Shown: positions 33,370-40,483 of the stretch, in pieces | Numbering within the stretch: the first letter of the stretch is position 1 | Layout of the letters: each line of letters opens with the position of its first letter | Assembly: GCA_017634595.1 (NCBI GenBank) | Contig: JAGBNC010000014.1 | Span: 1-61,244 of the forward strand | Source of the DNA: Bacteroidales bacterium | Lineage (GTDB): Bacteria > Bacteroidota > Bacteroidia > Bacteroidales > UBA932 | Direction: 5' to 3' | Length of the DNA stretch: 61,244 nucleotides | Position numbers and translations under genes: made by a program | Notes under the pieces: generated by a model | Seen by the model: the letters and a program-made list of their open reading frames with translations, nothing else | Databases searched by the model: none | Told to the model about the DNA's origin: nothing

Positions 33370-34791
33370 ATGAATATGAAAAATACTTTCAAATTATTAT
33401 GCCTCCTCCTTGCCTTCGGGACCGGGCTGTGCCTTAATTCCTGCGAGGATACGTTTCCGATCGGTGCTGATTCCTCCTATCCGGTGAACATGACTTCTAT
33501 CAAGATAGTTAATGCCGGAGCAGACGGGCAGACGGTCTTTGAAGGCGTGATTGACGAGGATAACAAAATTGTGAATTTCAAGCGAATCGATCCGGCAACG
33601 GACTTTTCGGCGCTCAAGTTCGTGGCTGAGCTTTCCGAAGGGGCATCCCTTGAAAATGACGTTATGGACTTCTCCATGCAAGAGGGGGAATCAGAAAAGA
33701 CTCTGATCCTCAGGGTGCGGAACCATAACCGCTATAAAGACTATTTCGTCCGCGTACGGCAGAAGGTTCCTGTGTTCGGTGCCGACTGGGAAAAGCCCGC
33801 TGTGTACAACTTCTCCGGGGACAATATCTACGAACAATGCTTGACGGCAAACACCCGCTGGGCCGATTGTGACGGGGAATATGTGCTGGTGGTCTCAAGG
33901 GTGGGCGGTCTGAATCCTCACCTTCTGCGTATCTCTGACCTTATGCAAGGCAAGATTGAACCTATTGCTCTCAATACTGAAGGCATTTCAGGAGGAACTT
34001 TCCCTATCAGCTGCGGCGCCTTAATCAACGGCCACATATACATTAATAACCTTTGCGGAGGCGGGATATCCCCCCTGAAGATTTATTATTGGGACACCCC
34101 CGGATCAGCTCCTGAGGTCATACTCGATAGCATCCTGTCCACCGACGCACCTGAAGCTGATGCCCGACATGGAGACAATGTGTCTTACAATATCGACAAA
34201 AAGGGCAACGGCTTCATCCATTTCGGCAGCAACGCCGACGGTCGGGACATTCTGCGCTATACTGTAGCGGACCACAAGAGCATTGGATCCCCGCAGGTCC
34301 TTTCTTCACGTACCGGTGCTCAAGGCTATATGACCATAAACCGTATTGAGGACGGTGATGAATACCTCTGGAGTGGCGTCTATATGGCCCCTGCATTGAC
34401 AAACGCATCTGCTAACATCGTGTATGACATAAAGTCGTTGAACGGAACCGAGTTTACTGCTTGCAGGGTGTTCTCTTTCAATGAGGAACGCTACTTGCTG
34501 GCCTGCTCGGCCGCGCGTTCCAACAAGGTCACGCCAACCTTGTATGTATATGACATTACTCGCGGAGACACGATCGCCGAGGCATTGGCTATTTTCGAAT
34601 CCGGCGAGCGCAAGCCTGTGTATCAGTTTGTCCTCGGCGGTACAAACAATGGAAATCCGGCTACTTCGGTCAACTATTACATCCAGAAAGATGCTGAGGG
34701 GAAGGATGCAATGTTGAGGGTCTTTGCCCACCGGACACAGTCCGGTTTCGTGATAGTTGATTTCCCGATCAAAGTAGCTTCAGATGATTAG
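33370..34791 (+). CDS. DUF4623-like surface lipoprotein
   Basis: About 473 residues. Signal peptide with lipobox LNSC near residue 25 (LLAFGTGLCLNSC). Residues 35-125 form an Ig-like/DUF5018-type module (MTSIKIVNAGADGQTVFEGVIDEDN...KTLILRVRNHNRYKDYFVRV). Residues 130-470 look like a beta-propeller-like domain of the DUF4623 type (YVLVVSRVGGLNPHLLRISDLMQG, RYLLACSAARSNKVTPTLYVYDI). Such proteins often follow SusC/SusD pairs and act as extra surface binding proteins. Start is ATG 33370 or 33376; the frame also runs back to 33349 inside susD. It overlaps the following glycosidase gene by eight bases. Domain naming is from memory and moderate. Confidence 0.65.
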   Translation: MNMKNTFKLLCLLLAFGTGLCLNSCEDTFPIGADSSYPVNMTSIKIVNAGADGQTVFEGVIDEDNKIVNFKRIDPATDFSALKFVAELSEGASLENDVMDFSMQEGESEKTLILRVRNHNRYKDYFVRVRQKVPVFGADWEKPAVYNFSGDNIYEQCLTANTRWADCDGEYVLVVSRVGGLNPHLLRISDLMQGKIEPIALNTEGISGGTFPISCGALINGHIYINNLCGGGISPLKIYYWDTPGSAPEVILDSILSTDAPEADARHGDNVSYNIDKKGNGFIHFGSNADGRDILRYTVADHKSIGSPQVLSSRTGAQGYMTINRIEDGDEYLWSGVYMAPALTNASANIVYDIKSLNGTEFTACRVFSFNEERYLLACSAARSNKVTPTLYVYDITRGDTIAEALAIFESGERKPVYQFVLGGTNNGNPATSVNYYIQKDAEGKDAMLRVFAHRTQSGFVIVDFPIKVASDD

Positions 34792-36235
34792 TCACATTCG
34801 ACGGATTCTGCGATTCCTGCTTGCGGGGTTGCTCCTTGTCCTGGTCTTTGCCTGCGAAAAGGAGCAGCCCTTCAAGCCGGGAGTCAACCCAATAACTGAC
34901 CCGGGAGGCACGCCGGACCAGAGTGCAATAGCTCTGCCGAAGAAAGAACTCAGGGGTGCGTGGATGGCCACCGCCTGGGAGATCGACTATCCGCAAGGCG
35001 CTCGTGGGGAAGCAGCCCAGAAAGAAAAGTACAGACAGTATCTGGACCTTTTTGAGCAAATAGGTATCAATGCTGTATTCTTCCAGATCAGGGCCATGGC
35101 CGACTCCTACTACGAATCGTTGTATGAGCCATGGAGCAAGACCATCACCGGTACGCCGGGGCAGGATCCGGGCTATGATATTTTGAAGTTCCTGGTAGAT
35201 GAGACCCATGCCCGGGGCATGCAATTCCATGCCTGGATCAATCCTTACCGCATCTCTACTGGCTCAAACGGCGTCTTTCCTGAGCTTGATCCCCGGATTC
35301 CGAAAGAATTGACAAAGGATTACCGGGCGATACGAATTTACAATCCGGCCCTGCCGGAGGTTAGGGACAGGATTGCCGCCATTGTGAAGGAAATCATTAC
35401 AAAGTATCATGTTGACGGCCTGCACATGGATGATTACTTCTATCCATCTTTGGAGAGCTGGGAAGCGATGAACGACGATGAAGAGTATGAAAAATACGGC
35501 GGAGCCTTTTCCAGAATTGAGGATTTCCGCCGAGACAACATCAGCAAACTGGTACAGATAATACAAAAGACCATCATCGACACCAGACCTGAAGTTATAT
35601 TCTCGATTAGCCCGCAGGGTAATTACGACAATAATTATAACACCCAGTATATAGATGTAGCGACCTGTGCCAAGAACGGCTGGATTGACGTGCTGATTCC
35701 GCAGCTATATTGGACAGGGACGACCTTTAGTTCAAGGCTCCAGTGGTTCACCGCCAACTCCGGCAAGTCACATCTGATGGTGGGCTATGGAATATACCGT
35801 TACGCTCCCGATGCTTCAGGAGATTTCGGTTCGACTGCATCATTCAATGATTGCTATAATCTGGCCCGTTCCAACAACAAGGTCAAGGGATGCCTTTTTT
35901 ATAACTCCACAGCATTGGCTGCGAACAAAATAGGGATTACTGATGCTATCAGGGCAGCCCTTCGTGTCAAGGTCCTGATGCCATATCTGGGCCGGACGCC
36001 GGAGCAGAAGCCCGGGGCACCGACGGACTTGAATCTTAGCGGCTCCACCCTTACATGGGAGGGGCACGGTTCGTACTATGCCGTATATAAACTGGATATT
36101 GGCGGCAAAAGGGTATCCCTTTCTGGTACGACCAGGGACATGTCCTACCCCCTTGCCTCAAAGGGAACATATTTTGTGACAGCACTTGATGATTTCAATG
36201 CAGAGAGTGAACTGTCGGAAAAAGTAGTATACTAA
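34784..36235 (+). CDS. GHL10-type glycoside hydrolase lipoprotein (DUF187/DigH-like)
   Basis: A 483-residue lipoprotein, lipobox VFAC at about residue 24. Residues 52-380 form a TIM-barrel of the glycosyl hydrolase-like 10 family: KKELRGAWMATAWEIDYP, GINAVFFQIRAMADSYYES, ARGMQFHAWINPYRIS, the probable active-site strand VDGLHMDDYFYPS, and WIDVLIPQLYW. The C terminus is a fibronectin-III-like module (PGAPTDLNLSGSTLTW). E. coli DigH of this family cuts denuded peptidoglycan glycan strands, so this PUL may process peptidoglycan-derived chains. This fits the MurNAc-type operon on the other side of the promoter region. Family certain, substrate inferred. Confidence 0.85.
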   Translation: MISHIRRILRFLLAGLLLVLVFACEKEQPFKPGVNPITDPGGTPDQSAIALPKKELRGAWMATAWEIDYPQGARGEAAQKEKYRQYLDLFEQIGINAVFFQIRAMADSYYESLYEPWSKTITGTPGQDPGYDILKFLVDETHARGMQFHAWINPYRISTGSNGVFPELDPRIPKELTKDYRAIRIYNPALPEVRDRIAAIVKEIITKYHVDGLHMDDYFYPSLESWEAMNDDEEYEKYGGAFSRIEDFRRDNISKLVQIIQKTIIDTRPEVIFSISPQGNYDNNYNTQYIDVATCAKNGWIDVLIPQLYWTGTTFSSRLQWFTANSGKSHLMVGYGIYRYAPDASGDFGSTASFNDCYNLARSNNKVKGCLFYNSTALAANKIGITDAIRAALRVKVLMPYLGRTPEQKPGAPTDLNLSGSTLTWEGHGSYYAVYKLDIGGKRVSLSGTTRDMSYPLASKGTYFVTALDDFNAESELSEKVVY

Positions 36236-36259
36236 GGGGCAGTGTAGCATCTTACTGAT

Positions 36260-36323
36260 AATAAACTGTTGCACTCCGGGCCGGTATAACTTGGCAAAAG
36301 GGCCCGGGGTGCAACAGTTTATT
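36260..36323. terminator. Strong hairpin terminator after the SusC locus
   Basis: A 23-bp stem, 36260-36282 against 36301-36323, with one G-T pair and an 18-base loop. The T-rich right arm TTTATTATTT forms the tail, and the mirror arm would also stop transcription from the right. Confidence 0.8.
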
Positions 36324-36375
36324 ATTTCAGTCAAAAATCTCTATATTAGCAGGAAATTATTATTGGAGGATATAT

Positions 36376-37158
36376 ATGCGAGGCTCATTTCCTGTCATTT
36401 TGATACTTTTTGTGATAGCTGTAGGGTATGTATTGTGGCACTTGTGGCGTATCACACCATCCGGATGGCCTGTTAAACTTGCAGTCACTGCTGCTTTCGT
36501 ACTGTGGTTCGCTACCATGTTCGCCGGGTTTTCTTTAACGGAGAACTTGCCTTTACGAGAGGCATCTATAGTTTACAATCTCGGACATCCATGGATGATA
36601 GCATTTCTGTATGCATTGATTCTGTTCTTGCTCGCTGATATCGCTGTCCTGTGTCGCATCCTGCCGGGCTCTTTGCTTAAGGATAGTCTTGCGGGCCTCT
36701 TAGGAGTTGTAACCATTGTGGCTGCCGTTATGTTTGCCGGCAGCCTGCACTATCATCACAAGTATCGTGAACGGTTGGAGATTAAAACTCAGAAGCCCCT
36801 TGAACGCCCTCTTAACATAGTTTTGGCGAGCGATCTGCATCTTGGATACCTCAACGACAGAAAGGAATTTGCCCGGTGGGTGGATCTTATTAATGCGGAG
36901 AATCCTGATCTTGTGTTATTGGCCGGAGATGTGGCTGACCGAAGCGTGAGGGCGCTGAGGGAAGGCGGCTTTGTTGATGAATTCAATAAGATATCTGCGC
37001 CTGTTTATACAGGGGTGACCGATGCAATATACGAAAAGTCATGGGGACATCACGTCCGGAGCAAAACACGCTACTATATAAGTTCCGGCATGGGGGCCTG
37101 GGGTGCCGGTATGCGTGTAGGCTCTCGTTCAGAGTATCTGGTTCTTCATCTTTACTAG
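36376..37158 (+). pseudogene. Membrane metallophosphoesterase with internal deletion
   Basis: A 260-residue frame with a good Shine-Dalgarno-like GGAGGA before ATG 36376. The N-terminal 125 residues are membrane helices (ILILFVIAVGYVLWHLW etc.). A calcineurin-like phosphoesterase then begins correctly: VLASDLHLGYLND (Asp, His) and PDLVLLAGDVADRS. After FNKISAPVYTG the sequence jumps to TDAIYEKSWGHHVRSKTRYYISSG, the C-terminal end of the family. The GNHE, DHxP and GHTHxGQ metal motifs are all missing, roughly 100 residues, with the frame preserved. A catalytic role is therefore unlikely. Probably a decaying gene, though the membrane part could still be made. Confidence 0.75.
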
Positions 37159-37168
37159 TCAAAAAGCA

Positions 37169-37194
37169 GGGCCGGCTCAAAAGTGAGCCGGCCC
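37169..37194. terminator. Bidirectional intrinsic terminator
   Basis: Perfect 11-bp GC-rich stem (GGGCCGGCTCA, 37169-37179, with 37184-37194) and a four-base loop. On the minus strand it is followed by a run of T (37165-37161), so it ends the stalk-lipoprotein operon and can also stop the gene ending at 37158. Confidence 0.85.
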
Positions 37195-37214
37195 CAACTA
37201 TTATCTACGATAAG

Positions 37215-38525
37215 CTATGGGCGGACGGGGCGTATAGAAAACCCGTAGTAACGATGGAGGGAAGCCGATTCATGGCTGTCCGAATCGAAGAGGAAATAAT
37301 GACTGGCAGTGCTGTAGTCCCATTTCAGCGACCCTGTCCAGTAGTTGGCCCATTTGTTGACATTGGTGTGCAGGGAATCATAGCGACGGCCGGCGGCCGG
37401 CAGAAAGATAGAATTGCCATTTGGCCCCTTCACCTCACAGCCGTCTATACCGTACAGCGTAATCCATGTCCATGTGCAATTGTCCAGCAGTTCCTTGGCT
37501 TCTTCAATGGTCGGCATGCGCCAAGGCGAGCCGAGTTTGACTGTGGCTGCGTCGTCTTCCGCATCGAGAGTGACCTTGCCGTCGCCGATGAAGTTACCAT
37601 CGGAATCATACCAGATGGCATCCTTCTTTCCATCTACAACGGTGTACTTCGTGATATGATTCTCATCGGAGAAGCCAGATTGCATCCACTTGTAGGTTGC
37701 CCATGAGTAGACGGCCTTGGGTTCTGTCTCGCCCCATGCGTAGTGGTCGCCATAGTCGCTCGGTTTCGATGCGCCGAGATTCTTTGTCGCCCACTTCACG
37801 CCGCTTGGCAGACCAAGGTCTACATAGTCTTCCGCCGATGGTGTTCCTCCGCCACCTCCAACGCTGGCTATTGCTTCTTTGAGTTCCTCGAGCAGGGCTA
37901 CGATGGCGGCGAGGGCATTTGCGGAGTCGGCATTGCCGCTGTTCACTTCGGCGATGAGGTCAACGATAGCGTCGGTGACGCTTACAATCTTCTCGGCTAT
38001 GGCCTCCTGCGTACCGGCAAGCGCTTCCCCCTGCGTCTTAATGGCATCGATGGCGGCTACTACAGCGTCGAACTTCTCGCTGTAGTCCGGCAGAGCCTCG
38101 ATAGCTGCCACCAGAGCATCGATCTTGGCACTATTATCTGGCAGAGCTTCGATGGCGGCTATTATCAGGTCGATTTTGGCTTCCATCGAAAGTGTCTGTG
38201 CCTGCATGGCCGCCTCGATGGCCGCCAGCTTTGTGCCCAGCGTTATATCCATGTTTCCTATAACGTCAATAATCGCCTGCAGTTTGCCTGCCTGGTCGGT
38301 GTTCATTTTGTCTATGGATTCGGTGAGTTTCTTGATGGCGTCCTCGTTCTTGAGAAAACCTTTCTCAATCGCTTCAACGACCTTGCTGAAGTCGTTCGTC
38401 ACGGTGACATTCATCGTGTAGTTGATCACAGGGGCATCTTCCTGACAGGAGGTCACGATGCCGGTTGCTCCCACCATAGCAATGATGGCGAGCAAGAAAG
38501 TTTTAAAGCGGTTCATATTATTCAT
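37215..38525 (-). CDS. Surface lipoprotein: helical stalk with C-terminal FISUMP-like domain
   Basis: A 436-residue lipoprotein, lipobox IVTSC near residue 27. Residues 40-225 are almost pure alanine-rich amphipathic helix with internal near-repeats (AKIDLIIAAIEALPDNS, AKIDALVAAIEALPDYS, EKFDAVVAAIDAI), likely a coiled-coil or helical-bundle stalk. A short GGGGG linker leads to residues 235-436, a lectin-like domain that begins YVDLGLPSGVKWATKNLGA and contains WRMPTIEEAKELLDN, IFLPAAGRR, NYWTGSL and FSIRPVRP. This is the Fibrobacter-succinogenes-major-paralogue type common in Bacteroidales. It lies 42 bases after the OmpA-barrel gene and is probably its partner. Function unknown; a projecting surface sensor or adhesin is an inference. 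Confidence 0.72.
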   Translation of the reverse strand: MNNMNRFKTFLLAIIAMVGATGIVTSCQEDAPVINYTMNVTVTNDFSKVVEAIEKGFLKNEDAIKKLTESIDKMNTDQAGKLQAIIDVIGNMDITLGTKLAAIEAAMQAQTLSMEAKIDLIIAAIEALPDNSAKIDALVAAIEALPDYSEKFDAVVAAIDAIKTQGEALAGTQEAIAEKIVSVTDAIVDLIAEVNSGNADSANALAAIVALLEELKEAIASVGGGGGTPSAEDYVDLGLPSGVKWATKNLGASKPSDYGDHYAWGETEPKAVYSWATYKWMQSGFSDENHITKYTVVDGKKDAIWYDSDGNFIGDGKVTLDAEDDAATVKLGSPWRMPTIEEAKELLDNCTWTWITLYGIDGCEVKGPNGNSIFLPAAGRRYDSLHTNVNKWANYWTGSLKWDYSTASHYFLFDSDSHESASLHRYYGFSIRPVRP

Positions 38526-38567
38526 TATTTATGATTGGTTTCAATTGTTTGACTGTAAGAATGTCTG

Positions 38568-39920
38568 TTATTCAACGGTGATAGTCACCCTTCTTCCTTC
38601 AGCTGAAGGCTTCCCGTTCTGTTCGCCTATGGCGATCTGCGGTTGCAGGTCTTCGTCAGTGAACCCTTCGTCAATAAGGGCCTTCACGACTTTTTCCAGC
38701 CTCCGTTCGGAGAGCTTTTGATTGTATTCTTCTGTTCCAGGCGTACTTGCCTCAGCCAGAATAGAAAGTCTCTTTCCCATCACGCTGCGCGCGAATTCCT
38801 TAAGGCGCTCCACCTCTGAAGAACTGAATTCGAAGCAGTTGTGGTCGAACTGAACGAAATGAGTCTGGGGCTCCTGCTCTTGATCCTCAATCATTGCTTT
38901 GCTGCTCTCGCAGTCGGCAAGTTGTTGGAGGAGGATGTCATTCCTTTCTTCAGCCTGTTGCCGGCTACGTTCCTCACGTTCGGCCTTTGCTTTAGCCGCC
39001 TCGAGCTCGTCCTGAAGAAGCTTTTGCTGGTTGTTGAGATCATCCACAATGCTCTTGTAGTAGGCTCTCTGCACTCGGGCGCGGCTTGGTACAAAGTTGT
39101 ATCGCACAGTCGCCATGGCCAAAATAAGGCACTGAGGGGCAATGTTTTGCCTGTTGAAGAGACAGTCCACTTCTCCCTTCAGACCCACAGTAAGACGCCG
39201 GTTCAGGTCCGCTTCGAGGTGCAGCGAAGCCGGGATGAATGGAGCATTGAAGCCCTCATGCCTGTTGGTTGTCCTGACGTTGCCTGTAATAGTTATCTGT
39301 GAACCATTCAACACCGTGGCTCCGTTCGTCAAAGGTGTGGTAACCCCGTTCTGGGTCTGAGTGTTGTTGAAGAATATGCCGTATTCATTGCCTGAAGCAA
39401 AACTGTATCCGAAGCCGGTCCCGGCCCATATGTTGAGCCACTGTGCTTCCCGTTCCGGCCAGAACTCCATGAAGTTGAATTGCGCTCCGATCTTGGCATT
39501 GTGGTAGTTCATTAGATAGTTTCCGTAAGCTTTAGCCGGCATTGAGCTGACGTCGATGCTGGCGAAGTTCTGCTCGCGGCGGTAGGAGGACCAAAGATAC
39601 TCGGCCCCGACCCGGACCCATGGGCGTATGGTATAATCTACACCTCCGCCAAGTGCCGGGGACTGTTTGTAACTGGCTTTTGCATTGATGTTCTCATACC
39701 ATACGTCTGTCGCCCACGATAAGCCGCCTTGGATGTAGATGCTCCAAGTCCCCGTGCGCAACTCGCTGTTCAGGTCTCTAGGCTCCTGGATTACGCTGCT
39801 GTCGTCGGTTTGTGCCCTCAAGGACGTGGCCGTGACAGATCCGAACAGAAGCATGAGACAGACTACAATCCACTTGCCGCCTGGCGGCAGAATGGGCAAT
39901 TTCGCTTGTCTTTTTTTCAT
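38568..39920 (-). CDS. Beta-barrel protein with coiled coil and OmpA-like domain
   Basis: A 450-residue outer-membrane protein, signal peptide to about residue 36 (LFGSVTATSLRAQ). Residues 50-285 form an eight-stranded-like barrel (WSIYIQGGLSWATDVWYENINAKA, WVRVGAEYLWSSYRREQ, ILAMATVRYNFVPSRARVQ). Residues 290-345 are a charged coiled coil (KLLQDELEAAKAKAEREERSRQQ). The C-terminal 90 residues are an OmpA-like domain (FVQFDHNCFEFSSSEVERLKEFA, LSILAEASTPGTEEYNQKLSERRLEKV) that would bind peptidoglycan, though the consensus TDxxG is replaced by AEASTPG. It anchors the envelope and may carry the stalk lipoprotein encoded next. Confidence 0.78.
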   Translation of the reverse strand: MKKRQAKLPILPPGGKWIVVCLMLLFGSVTATSLRAQTDDSSVIQEPRDLNSELRTGTWSIYIQGGLSWATDVWYENINAKASYKQSPALGGGVDYTIRPWVRVGAEYLWSSYRREQNFASIDVSSMPAKAYGNYLMNYHNAKIGAQFNFMEFWPEREAQWLNIWAGTGFGYSFASGNEYGIFFNNTQTQNGVTTPLTNGATVLNGSQITITGNVRTTNRHEGFNAPFIPASLHLEADLNRRLTVGLKGEVDCLFNRQNIAPQCLILAMATVRYNFVPSRARVQRAYYKSIVDDLNNQQKLLQDELEAAKAKAEREERSRQQAEERNDILLQQLADCESSKAMIEDQEQEPQTHFVQFDHNCFEFSSSEVERLKEFARSVMGKRLSILAEASTPGTEEYNQKLSERRLEKVVKALIDEGFTDEDLQPQIAIGEQNGKPSAEGRRVTITVE

Positions 39921-39931
39921 ATGGACTATTG

Positions 39932-40147
39932 TTATTCGGTTGGTGAAGTTTTATTATTGTCTGGAAGAGGTTTTTCGTGATGGGGCCCACCTTTGTAATC
40001 ATAGCCTCTGAGTTGGAGTTCATCACGGACCATCTCGTGAATAGTGTCAAGAAGCTGCAGCCTGTCTTCAGAGAACAGGAGCGCTTCTTCGGATCGGAAC
40101 TTCCTTTTTCCATATTTTGCTTTAGATTTACCCTTGCGTTTTCTCAT
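39932..40147 (-). CDS. Small basic hypothetical protein
   Basis: A 71-residue frame, 11 bases upstream of the OmpA-barrel gene on the same strand. The N terminus is very basic (MRKRKGKSKAKYGKRKF), followed by an amphipathic helix (LQLLDTIHEMVRDELQLRGYDY) and a polar tail. No signal peptide. I do not recognise it. A TACATTTG -7 element at 40181-40174 on the minus strand faces it, which supports its being the first gene of this operon. It could bind nucleic acid, or the frame could be a chance one in the operon leader. Confidence 0.45.
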   Translation of the reverse strand: MRKRKGKSKAKYGKRKFRSEEALLFSEDRLQLLDTIHEMVRDELQLRGYDYKGGPHHEKPLPDNNKTSPTE

Positions 40148-40483
40148 ATCTTGACCATTTTATTGCCCTTCAGCAAATGTAAACTAGATAAATGACGCGG
40201 CTGATGTCATAAACTGACGAATAAATGTTTCAGCCTGACTTTTGTAAATAGTCCCGACTGTTCAGAACTGACACGCATTTCGCATAATGTACTTATGGCC
40301 AGTATTTTACGTGAACATATCAATAAAATGAGAAAAAACTGGAAAAACTTGGGTAAATCAGAAATAAGTCATATCTTAGTAGCTGATTTACAGTCACATA
40401 TTGGCTGACCGGCATTTTGATTTAACCGGAAAAACTGAAAGGACAGCAATGTCCAGCCTATTATTAATCCAGAACCTTCTTAT
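40148..40483. other. Divergent intergenic region
   Basis: 336 bases without a gene. It holds TACATTTG on the minus strand at 40181-40174, and for the sensor gene a weaker plus-strand pair, TTG at 40349 and TATCTTAG at 40372-40379 with 20 bases between. ACTGAC occurs twice (40213, 40267). Otherwise AT-rich with nothing recognised. Confidence 0.4.

Noticed and set aside
37880-38420. Repetitive appearance suggesting a DNA tandem repeat or CRISPR-like array
   Set aside because: The periodicity is at protein level (near-repeats of IEALPD-type helices in the stalk lipoprotein), with diverged DNA and no spacer structure.
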